Assembly (NCBI GenBank): GCA_028386065.3
Contig: JAKUCV010003596.1
Location: 1 to 64,000, forward strand
Direction of reading: 5' to 3'
Source: Turnera subulata
Taxonomy: Eukaryota; Streptophyta; Magnoliopsida; Malpighiales; Passifloraceae
DNA: 64,000 nucleotides
Below the pieces are notes generated by a model. The model searched no databases. It was not told where the DNA came from and saw nothing but the letters and a program-made list of their open reading frames with translations. Position numbers and translations under genes: made by a program. Shown piece after piece: positions 1 through 9,155 of the stretch (positions within the stretch are counted from its first letter, which is position 1; the number at the start of each line of letters is the position of its first letter).

Positions 1-1215
1 ATTCTTATTCTCATTAGATACATTTTCCATATCATTTTCCAAAGTTACAACTTGTTTCTTTAAGCTCTTATTGACTTTAGAAATAGAAATGAATTCACCA
101 TAAAGCTCATCAAATGCATTTTGTAACTCTTCATATGTGAAATTTTCATTTGGAGAAGTGGTACTTACCTCTTCCGGTTCTTCCCTTGCCATGAGACATT
201 GGTTAGCCGTTTCTTCTGCATCGCTATCGGATGATTCATCACCGGAATCACCTCCGCATGAGATGTATGCCCTTTGCTTCTTGTAGGACTTCGTCTCCTT
301 TCCCTCCTTTGCTTTGGGGCATTTGGGCTTGATGTGCCCACTCTCTCCACACCCATAGCATTTGGGTGGTCCAGACATCTTTCTCCCTTTCTTTACAAAC
401 TCCTTCTTCATGAATTTGTGGAATTTGCGGATGACAAGTCCGAGTTCTTGATCATCATCGCTAGAGTCCGATTCAGGAAGTTCTTGTGTCTTGAAGGTAG
501 AAGCTTTGAGAGCTATTGTCTTCTTCTTTGGTTCCTGCATAGAAGGCAAATAGGGTTTAAGAATAGTAGTTTCATAAGTTATAAGATTACCTCTTAGTCC
601 ATCAATCGTTGTGTTGTTGATGCCGATGTTTTCATAGATGGCATCCGCCTTTGATCGCCATTCGGGAGTGAGACTTCGAAGAACTTTTCTGACCAAGTCC
701 TTGTCGGAGTAGACCTTCTTTAGAGCATGAAGCTCATTTATGATTTTGGATAAGTGGTCGAACATCTCCTCAATTCCTTCGTTCTCGTTCATTCGAAAGA
801 GTTCGTAATCTGCGGTGAGGGAGTCGATTTTGGCCTCTCGAACTTGATCGGTTCCTTCGTAGGTAACCTCCAGCTTATCCCATATTTCTTTTGCGGTTGT
901 GCAACATGAGACTTTTCGATAATCGTCGGGGTTGACTGCACAATAGAGCATATTGAATGATTTGGCATTGTTTTCAACTAATATGATGTCTGCAGCATTA
1001 TACTCCTCCTCTGTCTTTGGCACTTGGACTTCACCAACTTTCTTCATCGGAATTTGCTCTCCAATCTTCATGATTCGCCAAAGAGCATAGTTGTTGGATT
1101 GGAGGAAAATTCTCATCCTCTCCTTTCAGTAGCTGTAATTGGTGCCATCAAAGTACGGTGGACGAACGGTTGAATGTCCTTCGAAGATTCCTGCATGATT
1201 ACTTGAAGAAGCCAT
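1..1215 (-). pseudogene. gag: copia gag polyprotein N-terminal part, one in-frame stop
   Basis: The start MASSSNHAGIFEGH is at 1215. The motif RPPYFDGTNY near residue 18 is the conserved opening of copia gag proteins of the DUF4219/UBN2 type, where a Trp normally follows; here the codon is TGA (1126-1128), a probable TGG-to-TGA change. After it come a UBN2-like helical region (TAKEIWDKLEVTYEG, then FRMNENEGIEEMFDHL) and a zinc knuckle CYGCGESGHIKPKC (C-x2-C-x4-H-x4-C) that binds packaged RNA. An acidic Ser/Asp-rich stretch (GGDSGDESSDSDAEE) and a coiled-coil-like segment follow at the edge. Apart from the one stop the frame is open for about 400 codons, so the copy is fairly young. Confidence 0.85.
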
Positions 1216-1255
1216 GGAAGATTTCCTCTCAAACGGTTAAGTCTTCAGAGAGTTA

Positions 1256-1268
1256 GGCTCCGCTACCA
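1256..1268 (-). other. primer-binding site, initiator-Met tRNA type (variant)
   Basis: On the minus strand TGGTAGCGGAGCC follows the LTR end after 2 bases. It differs from the usual plant iMet PBS (TGGTATCAGAGCC) at two positions. The same variant recurs at other PBSs in this window. Confidence 0.75.
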
Positions 1269-1270
1269 AT

Positions 1271-2841
1271 TGAAAGAACGGAAAGGCTAAGCTAGAGGGG
1301 GGTGAATAGCTTTAGACCTAAGACTGAAAATATTTGCAGGAAATAAAATGCGGAATTGAAAGAAGGACACAAGAGATTTTTATACTGGTTCACACACAAC
1401 TAATTTGTGGCTAATCCAGTCCTTCAAGGTTCACTTCAAGAGTTCACTATCTACCGTTAATCTTCCGGGTGCTTAACAAACCGTTTACAACCTAGGAATT
1501 CTAATCACAAGAATCCTACACACTTGCTTGAAGATACCTCACTTCAAGACTTCTCTCAAGGAAAGAAAATCACTCTTCCTATGAGTAGCTACAAGGGAAC
1601 AAACCTCCCTTTCAGTGTATGAACAATACTACAAAGATTATTCAGACAAAAGCTCTCTCAAGAGTAGGTACGAGTTACAATTAAGCACTAATAAGGCAAC
1701 TCTCAATAATCTCAAAGGAATTGGCTCTTTAAACTTGAATGATTGTTTTGCAATGAATGATGAATGAATAGAGAGTTGATTGTTTGTGAAATGCACCCAA
1801 GAAAACACCTTTAAACAAAGCATAGTGGGTGCTGAAAAGTTGTCTGCTCAACGGCTAAAACATCGATGTTTAAAGGTAGAACATCGATGTTTTGCCCATT
1901 AAATTTGAATTTTGGGCTAACGGTAACTAAAACATCGATGTTCTCCATCCCAACATCGATGTTATTTTGATTCTGTGAAAATGAGATGAAAGCTGATCTG
2001 TGAAGAACATCGATGTTTTCACTCCAACATCGATGTTATTTTGCTTCTGCGAAAAATGATTGAAGCTGAGCATTTGAAGAACATCGATGTTATGGAATAG
2101 AACATCGATGTTTTGCTTATGCAAAAGTGTTTTCAAATGCAACGGTCATGAGAACATCGATGTTTGGGAAGCCAACATCGATGTTCTTAGCCTTCTGCTA
2201 ACATTTGGAAAAATGGTTGAAACCAAGAACATCGATGTTTGGGATGCCAACATCGATGTTATTTGCCTACTGCCGTTTTTGAAAAATTGTTCAAAGGTAG
2301 GAACATCGATGTTTAAATCATAACATCGATGTTATTTTGGCTCGGCAAAACAAACTTGAGGGCTCAAAAGAAGAACATCGATGTTTGAAATAAGGACATC
2401 GATGTTATGCTAGGGCAGGGTAGTTTTTGATTGCAACGGTCATGTGAACATCGATGTTTGGGATTCCAACATCGATGTTCAAACCTTACTGCCTATTCTG
2501 GAAAAACATTTGAAGATAGGACATCGATGTCCAGAAATTCAACATCAATGTTCATTGCTTAAAAACATATTTGATCATTGAAATGATGCTATTGAATTGC
2601 ATGAGTAAAACTTGTTTTATTTTGAGCCAATGCCTAAGAGAAGTTGAGTGTTTTACCTTGTACAGAAGGGTCCTAACTTCTCTTGCTCTTTTTTCACTTT
2701 AACTCTTGATCACATCTTCACTTGAATTCTTGATCACTTTGGCTGAGTACTTTGTTTGCTTGATTTCTTTTTTGTTATGATCTTGGTTTGTCATTTATCA
2801 AAATCTGTAATGAATGAACCATGAAGACATAGGTTCTAACA
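1271..2841 (-). repeat. 5' LTR of the Sirevirus-like copia element
   Basis: About 1571 bp bounded by TG...CA (minus strand TGTTAGAACC...TTCTTTCA), with the PBS directly after its 3' end. The part between about 290 and 980 bp from its 5' end is a regular palindrome array, listed separately. Assigning the array to U3 is an inference from its distance to the PBS. The partner LTR is outside the window, so the borders rest on termini and PBS only. Confidence 0.75.
1859..2552. repeat. array of 20 AACATCGATGTT dyads in the LTR
   Basis: Twenty copies of a perfect 12-bp dyad or near match occur. Dyad centres lie near 1864.5, 1885.5, 1936.5, 1957.5, 2011.5, 2031.5, 2085.5, 2106.5, 2158.5, 2179.5, 2233.5, 2254.5, 2307.5, 2327.5, 2379.5, 2400.5, 2452.5, 2473.5, 2525.5 and 2546.5. 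They form ten pairs: 20-21 bp within a pair and 51-54 bp between pairs. The last copy is AACATCAATGTT, and two carry GACATCGATGTT-type ends. The long spacers share a weaker consensus (CTGC..., then an A-rich GAAAAAT...TTGAAG). Palindrome-rich U3 regions are known in Sireviruses; the function is unknown. Confidence 0.95.
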
Positions 2842-4329
2842 GCTGCAAGACTCTTTGTTGGCCCCTGGTTATGTGGGGACAGTGGAAAAACGGGCCCGGG
2901 GTTTGGTCCTAGTGAGCTTGTGTTGGACTATTTTCGCAACGGGTAGCTACCGGGTCCGATACGACTTGCTGGCATCACTTGTCCATCTGGACAGGCAATG
3001 GGTCAATTGGGCTTCGGTAGGCTTCACAAACGCCTACCGAGAGACGACCAACTTTTCTAGGGGCACAACCAAATATTTCTATGGTTCGGCTTGGATTTGG
3101 GAGGTACATCGCCATCTTCTTCATTGTGTAACCACACTCTATTATTTCCCTTTCTCTTACTAACCAAGTGACTTGCGTAGGTATGGGGCCAAGAGTATCT
3201 CGGGTTGTCTGCCCCGAAATTGACATCTACTGAGGAGTTTTGGCCTGTCTCTCTCCGTTGGGGTTCCCCTGGTCGCGGACCTCGGGTTCATGCTCATGAC
3301 CGAGAATGGGCTCGCCGCTATATTGATCAAGTGGCCATATCGAATAAGGCACATCCTCTCAATTTTCCTTCTTTCCTTCCAGTGTATATTTCTGACTTTC
3401 CCTTTATTGCTCGTGCGTGGATAGGTTCGACTGGACCCATTTGAGGCGTATCACAACAGGTTGGTGGACGGCAATGATACTGTTCGTAGCATGGACCATT
3501 CTCGATGCGTGATTGGGTATCCCGGCACGAAGGTATGGTTCCTTGGGGACCGGGTTTGTGCACAGACCTTGGGAGAGAGATGGATACCAGGAGATCCACC
3601 CCTTTCTATGCGGGATGTTTTTGAGAGAGCAGCAATCCCTGAAGAAGATGGCCTTAATGAGCACATTGATGACTTGGGTGAGTTCGGTGATTATTCGGCC
3701 TTCGTCAGAATGCACCTGATGCCTCTGCTGACCACCCCAGAAGCAGAAGGATCAGTTGTTTGTGCCGACCCTTCTCAACAAAGTTCTGCTTCTAGGAGGA
3801 GGAGGAAGAATATCGGGGCGTCTTCATCCACTTCTCAACCTATCCTCCATGTGTACGAGGCCGATTTCGAGTCTTTTGATGAGGCTTACAGGCGTTGCCG
3901 AGTTCTCTTTTCCGAGGATCTTCCTCCCAACTTTCCTCCATTTCCGGCCGGCATCACTTCGGTACCTTCCTTTGCATTCATGCTTTATGTATGTTTTCTC
4001 ATGCCTTTATGATCTGACAAATTCATTGTTGATGATAGCTCCCGCCAGCCGAGGCTTCCTGGCTCTAGACGTTGCTTGGCCGCGCGAAGACGACTTTGAC
4101 GGCTCAGGCTATTCGGATACGAGAGCTGACCTCTTGCGTGAAGGAAGGCGGATGTGCTCTCCTTGTGCCACTACCTCGAGACCCTTGGCCCCTTGGACCT
4201 GCCGTCCCTCCTACTATTCCCCAGGCGGTCCCACCTGCTTCAGATCATGCTTCGGGTGACTCTGAAGATACTATCCAGGAGCACCTCCTACCGACTCGTC
4301 AATCCCGTGGCAAGAAGAGGCGGTCTTGA
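2842..4329 (+). pseudogene. plant-mobile-domain-like antisense gene of Tat-1, 5'-truncated and frameshifted
   Basis: Plus-strand coding pieces resemble the plant mobile domain family. Exon 1 includes RYDLLASLVHLDRQWVNWAS and ends SAWIWE near 3103. A GT-AG intron of about 77 bp (3104-3180) with a ctaac branch-like site joins in frame to VWGQEYLG. The next piece contains FWPVSLRWGSP and ends at a stop near 3442. A frameshift or further intron near 3425 leads to LDPFEAYHNRLVDGND..., which reads to about 3988. A second GT-AG intron from 3989 is likely but its acceptor is unclear. The tail ends in a basic RGKKRRS at 4329, like the Tat-2 copy. The 5' end is cut by the copia insertion. Function unknown; the family is related to host MAIN/MAIL1 proteins. 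Confidence 0.6.
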
Positions 4330-5462
4330 TCTGTGTATTTGATGTATGCATGTCCTAAACACTAGATGTGTGTACTTTTAATGAACCTGTCCTCTACGTT
4401 CTGATGCATGTGCATTTTTCTTCCCATATTTATAAAATGCAATCATGCATGCAATCTTTGAAAACGGCCTAGTCATGTGTCATAAGTATTGGGCTAGCTC
4501 TAGTATAGATTTAATGGGTTTTCAAGAAATCACTAGGTTCTTCCACTTCTTGTTTGAAAAACCACCTTTGATAGCAATTTGTATTGTCAATGAGCATACT
4601 TCCCAAATTTCTTCAAACTTCATTTAGCCCTAACTTTTGCCTAGATTGCCCTTTCGGGTTTTCAACCTAGCGGGCACGTCCTAACTTTAGCCTAGGCCGC
4701 CCTTCCGGGTTTTCAACCTAGCGGACTGATTCCCCCTCTCTTTATTTTTTATTTTTACTGAGGGCATGTGATCCAATGTCGGGATGGGTGATGGAAAACT
4801 TGAGATTTTGGTGGTAACACCTCTGAAGGATGGCTTAATCTTGGTCAATGGGATGAAAGGCATGTGACTTGTAGGAATTCGAGGGCAATTCTTCAAATGC
4901 TTCAAGCTACTCCTAATGAGCTGGACTTAATGTTAACCCTGATTACTTTCTATCGACTTGGCTTGGGAACCAAAATTGTGTAGACCGGACTCATCCTTGA
5001 GCTACCTACGTACCAATAAATTTAATATTCAGTCTTTCTAAATGTTACAAAATAATGAAAGATGCATAAAATGGTACATTGGTCATGAAGCCAAAAAGTT
5101 CTCTTCTTTTTTTCTTTTTTTTTTTCTTCTTCTTTTTTTTTTCGGGGAAGAGACTTCATGAGCCAGGCACTTAATACAAAAAAACTTGGAGACAGACTTG
5201 AACTTACTGGATCAGGTCTTCGTAGTTCATTTTATGATTCCCAAGCCAAGCCAACAAATTTTCAACAGACTTAAAATTCCAAATTTCATAAGAGGTAAGA
5301 AGCATTCATTTCATAACGTTAATGAAAGGGACATCAGACACATGGTATCGACTCTTTGAGGTGAGGTTAACAACAATACGCCTCATTCCTCTTTATTCTA
5401 AAATATGAAAGACACACTGGACTCTAAATGATAACAGAACTTCCTCCTATCCCTTAGTAGCC
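4330..5462. other. Tat-1 non-coding internal region
   Basis: I see no credible gene here. A unit of about 52 bp with the core CGGGTTTTCAACCTAGCGG is present twice in tandem near 4629-4730. A T-rich tract lies at about 5105-5142. The rest is AT-rich and unrecognised. Confidence 0.5.
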
Positions 5463-5948
5463 TCAAACATCCATGTCCGTTGTCCACTCTATCTTGTCCG
5501 GATACACAAGCTTCCTTCGTGGCACAATGGTGACAGTTTCCTTCGGGTCATCTTGTTGAACCTTGATCACCAATGTTTCATCATCAGCTTTGGGTTCATC
5601 ATCCTCACCCCTTTCCATCATCGCACAAACTTGAGATCTCGAGCGTTCATCAGATCTTGACGTTTCGTCCCAATCATAAGATCTTGACGTTTCATCCCAA
5701 TCATTCAAACTTTCTCGGGTTAGCGTCGCGTTATGGAGTTGAATTCCTCTCATCACATTCTCAACCAATGCATATTTCCCTATAGCATCACGAAATTGTT
5801 TCATGGCTACTTGGACCAGTGGCTGCCCCAAAAAAACACCTCGAAGAATCGTCTCCTTCAGCTTATTCATTAAGGCTCTAAATGTTAGCTTCACCACCTT
5901 CTCTTGTTTCAGGCTCCTCTCTTCATACATTGGAGACTCATCTCCCAT
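5463..5948 (-). pseudogene. unrecognised acidic ORF, 161 codons
   Basis: An open minus-strand frame could start at MGDESPMYEERS (5948); upstream the frame is open for about ten more codons. It encodes a helical N-terminal part (VVKLTFRALMNKLKETILRG) and an acidic, Asp/Glu-rich C-terminal part. A short unit coding for (N/Y)DWDETSRS is repeated in tandem (about 5645-5705). I recognise no domain. Its orientation matches Tat-1, so it could be a relic of an element protein or a captured host fragment. Coding status is uncertain. Confidence 0.3.
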
Positions 5949-6547
5949 TGGTTCATCTGCAGGATCATCCCCATGCCCCTAGTGTTTCTTGTCTGGTCCG
6001 CATGCTCATTGCTCATGATTTCTTCTTACTGTCAATGGTGAATAAGTGGGTTTCAATACTTGGGAAGGTTCAAGGAAAAGTGTGGACAACAGATGATTTA
6101 GGTAAAGGGAAAAGGAGTGTGAGGGTAGACTTTTGACTCGGCACGTTTCTTTTTTTAGAAATTATGCAAGACGTTATGTGTCATGCTGGGCGATGCTAAC
6201 TTTTCAAATTCTCGAAGCAACCGGGCACCAACCCAAACTTCTGTAAAGTAAAGATTCTCAGGATGCTCTAATTTGGCTCTAATTTGGCAAATCGCTTCTT
6301 GGACTGTCGAGGTATCTTTCTTTCTCCCTTTTTCCATTTCTCTCCAACCCCAATATATGCATAAAATTGAATCCCAAAATAACAAGGCATGCCATACACA
6401 TATAAAACACAATAAACATCACACAGATGCACTTAACACTTATTGATCCATCATGCATGATATGCTCAGGGTATGCAGCTGGTTGGGGGCTAAAAAGACT
6501 GCCGCTAAGGAATAGTTTGGCCTACTCACAAGTGATAAAAGATATCG
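5949..6547. other. Tat-1 leader, outer part, up to the insertion point
   Basis: A minus-strand frame of 85 codons (6155-6412) is unrecognised. From about 6460 the sequence (GCTCAGGGTATGCAGCTGG) matches the Tat-2 leader at 53187-53270, so this is the region between PBS and gag. It stops at TATCG (6543-6547), the target-site duplication of the inserted provirus. Confidence 0.55.
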
Positions 6548-7041
6548 TGTAACGTCCCGGTTTGTCGACTGTCACTACAGACCAACACGGGACCTTTCCA
6601 ACATGCTTTGTCCTCATTCGCACGTTTCCGGGGAAAACTTCCCAGAAGGTCACCCATCCTAGAATTGCTCCAAGTCAAGCACGTTTAACTTTAGAGTTCT
6701 TCTGGAATGAGCGCCGAAAAGGTAGGTGCACCTTGTTGATATAGTTAGTACCCATCAAACCGTTTAAGCTTTTCTTGATTGTGCAGTCCCATACCTGTAC
6801 AACCTCGAAATCACTTCATTTGAGCTATTCTTAATTATACAGTCCCATACCCATATAATTATGAAATCGCCCCAACTGTGCAGCCCCATCCCTACACAGT
6901 CTCAGGATCTCTCCTATTCTGGTGTGGATTCGGTTCATTCTTGTGCCCCTCCTTCTAGAAGCCTGCCAGAAGCCGCTCCTTGTCCATGCTCATCCCGGCA
7001 CCGGCGTACACTTCCCGCCCTCATAGACCCCGGGTGTCACA
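6548..7041 (-). repeat. Cassandra-type LTR, 3' copy
   Basis: On the minus strand it starts TGTGACACCCGG and ends CGGGACGTTACA (494 bp). It matches 16842-17336 with scattered differences. It carries a segment derived from a 5S rRNA gene in sense orientation, the hallmark of Cassandra TRIM elements. Confidence 0.85.
6639..6730 (-). other. 5S-rRNA-gene-derived segment in the LTR
   Basis: The minus strand contains AGGATGGGTGACC followed by TTCTGGGAAGT, and upstream AGAACTC..AAAGTTAAACGTGC. These align with the pol III internal control region of plant 5S rRNA genes (GTTAAGCGTGCTTGG and AGGATGGGTGACCTCCTGGG). It is diverged and incomplete, so it is not a 5S gene. In Cassandra elements this region can drive pol III transcription. 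Confidence 0.85.
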
Positions 7042-7116
7042 GGCCCACCAGCTTCCGCTAGGTTCGTCCCCGAACCCTGCACCATACTAGGGGAGTTCTG
7101 GAGCTCCGCTACCAAC
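7042..7116 (-). other. Cassandra internal segment: PBS, short spacer, polypurine tract
   Basis: On the minus strand TTGGTAGCGGAGC (7115-7103) is a PBS. A spacer of about 40 bp follows, then AGCGGAAGCTGGTGGGCC abuts the LTR start TGTGACACCC. Such a short PBS-to-PPT interior is typical of a TRIM. The polypurine part resembles tRNA-iMet residues 14-32. Confidence 0.7.
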
Positions 7117-9091
7117 TGTGGCAGTGTTTGTGTGGTCGTACTGGTGGCTTTGGGTGTTTTCCGGAGAGTTCACCAAAATCCCGCGAGGCTCGGGAATTTT
7201 CCAGTGAGGCTCGAGAATTTTCCGGCGAAGGCTCGGGTTTTATTCCGGCATTAAACGGTATTACCTCGATGTGTAATTTGATATACATTCATGGCATGTA
7301 ATAATTAATGTAGGAATAATTGTTGTATCGGAAATAAAGAATGTTTAGTGGAATACCGGATGCGGGGTTGTGAGTGTGTGTAACCGGGAGTTTGCCGACA
7401 CGGGTAGAACCATAGGCCGGCAATATTTGGACTCGGGTAAAACCCTTAAGTGGAAATTGGTCCGAATCGGGCCTAGGCCCGGTAATGTGATTTTTATAAC
7501 TTGATTTGATAACCATTGGACTTAGATGGGCTTTAGGCCCGGGGACTCGTTAAGGACATAATGAATGGGCCATAGGCCCGTGAACTATTTATGGACTTAG
7601 TTGGACTTAAGCCCAGTAAACCTTAGGTCCCGATACTCGGAGTTTAGGTGAGAGAAACACCTTGGCGGGCTTAGACCCGAAAATTACATAATTGGCTAGC
7701 TAGGGACGGGTTTAACTCAGTTGAGCATTTTAGTTATCATGCATGCACGACTTATTGTAATTGCTTGTAATTTGTTTTGTGTGCAGGTATTCAGGCACGG
7801 GTAACACCTCGGGAGCTGGAGGATCTGTTTTGGGAAAAGCTCCACAGGACAATCGTCGTTGAGGTGACTTTATACCTCTCTTTATGTTTGTATGCATGAG
7901 CTTGTTGGATTGGTCTGTTTGAGTTGCATGCCTGTTTGCTAACATGTTGTGATCCGTATTGTGTGCCTATGTCTTGGTGTTTGCTTTTGAGCATGAATTT
8001 TTGGATTGTTATGGAGATAACATGTGGTGTGATTTTGGGTAATTTGTGTGATGTGCTGTGGGTCGGAGACCCGGATATTTGATTGAGATGAGAATACACA
8101 CAACCCTGTTAAATCACGATTCTTGGCACACATAAACTCATAATTTGTGAATAATAATAATGTACTGTAGAAGATAGGCTACTGTGTGCTGATGACCGGT
8201 TGGTTCGAGCGGGAAGTATTACCCCTCGGGTTTACATGTGGGATAGCATGGTATATGCGGTATGGCATATGGGTCTGTGATGACCGGTTTCTACCTCCCT
8301 CCTTCGACCTCCCCCTTTCTACCTCCCTCTTTCTCTGTCTCTCTCTCTCTCTATGGATATGTATGGGCTTCGTGCCTGGTTTATTTGGGCTTATGCCTGG
8401 TTGTCTCATGAGACGGGACCGAGCTCGACGCACACAGTAGGGGCCCTGAATAATAAATATAATAAGAAAAACTTAACACACAACAGATGGAGAATAATGA
8501 ACTGTTTGCTTGAATGTCTTTGGCATGTTAGTACTGGTTGTTGTATGTTGCGTACTGGTCTTGTATCTCTACTTCCTTTCGAACTTGTTTTTGCACACCT
8601 ACATAATTGGATTTATACTGCTCACTGAGTAGGCGACTCACATAATCGCCAACGTTGTTTTTCAGACCCTTAGTTAGCGTGCAATCACTATCTACCCTTC
8701 CAGAGTACGGATGTGGTTATCTCAGTAGGTAGCTGTGCTTCTTCTCCCGGTTGGATCTATAGAGCCGACTTGCATCTCATTTTTACTTTTGCATTGTTTT
8801 ATCTTTATTTTCCGCTGCATTGGATTTTGATGAGATGTCATTTTGATTTTGATTATTTTATCGGCAGGTTGCCGGGATTTGGTATTCGATGATGTATCGG
8901 CAGGATGTCGGGTTGACTTGAGGCTTGTTAAGCCAGTTTTGTTGTTGTTCTTTATGATATCTCGGAATATTAAGAATTCCTTTCCAGATAATGTTTTGGA
9001 TATTGGATTACGTGTCCTGGGATCCAGGGGTATTTTGGTAATTTCCATAAGTTTTAGTATTTTATTGTAAAATTGGGACATGGGTGTTTCA
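7117..9091 (+). repeat. inverted, 5'-truncated copy of the chromovirus LTR
   Basis: This 1975-bp segment is the reverse complement of 9156-10874. Its 3' end (GGGTGTTTCA) is complete but the first ~1.1 kb of the LTR is missing. It starts at TGTGGCAG, fused to a PBS with a few bases of shared sequence (AACTGTGG). It is about 195 bp longer than the opposite arm between roughly 7465 and 7680, where the right arm has a deletion. Small ORFs in both arms are by-products. Confidence 0.85.
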
Positions 9092-9155
9092 GCTTGGTAG
9101 CGGAGCCAAGTTTCGATCTTGGGACCTGTGGGTTATGGGCCCACCACGCTTCCGC
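9092..9155 (-). other. DNA copy of tRNA-iMet (residues ~15-76) at the palindrome centre
   Basis: The minus strand reads GCGGAAGCGTGGTGGGCCCA, then TAACCCACAGGTCCCAAGAT, then CGAAACTTGGCTCCGCTACC, then AAGC. From established knowledge this matches plant initiator tRNA-Met from the D arm through the CAU anticodon loop and the T arm to CCA. Four differences are visible: two in the T stem that keep it paired (CCAAG/CTTGG for CCAGG/CCTGG) and two in the acceptor strand. The first ~15 residues are missing, so it is not a functional gene. It joins the LTR ends of both palindrome arms. Confidence 0.88.

Larger units (their letters stand above)
1..2841 (-). mobile_element. Ty1/copia element, Sirevirus-like, 5' part (5' LTR, PBS, gag)
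   Basis: Read on the minus strand, the order is 5' LTR (2841 to 1271), primer-binding site, then a gag reading frame running off the left edge. pol and the 3' LTR lie outside the window. The LTR begins TGTTAGAACC and ends TTTCA, followed by a 2-base gap and the PBS. The gag has a UBN2-type body and a zinc knuckle as in Ty1/copia. The long LTR packed with short palindromes is typical of Sireviruses, so I lean to that genus, but without pol this is tentative. The element interrupts the antisense mobile-domain gene of Tat-1; the right flank begins gctgc, and the matching duplication would lie outside the window. Confidence 0.8.

Noticed and set aside
1859..2552. CRISPR-like look of the evenly spaced short repeats
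   Set aside because: The repeat is a 12-bp dyad inside a plant LTR, the spacers are related to each other, and no cas genes or prokaryotic context exist.
4072..4342. Three overlapping plus-strand frames at 3756-4342 as separate genes
   Set aside because: They are alternative readings of the last exon of the frameshifted mobile-domain gene; only the frame ending RGKKRRS fits the related Tat-2 tail.
6155..6412. 85-codon minus-strand frame as a gene
   Set aside because: No recognisable domain and it lies next to leader sequence; listed only within the non-coding region.
6639..6730. A 5S rRNA gene
   Set aside because: Only the central part aligns, with substitutions, and it lies within a defined LTR present at both ends of the provirus.
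9092..9155. A functional tRNA-iMet gene
   Set aside because: The first ~15 residues and the 5' acceptor strand are missing, and it is embedded exactly between two LTR ends.
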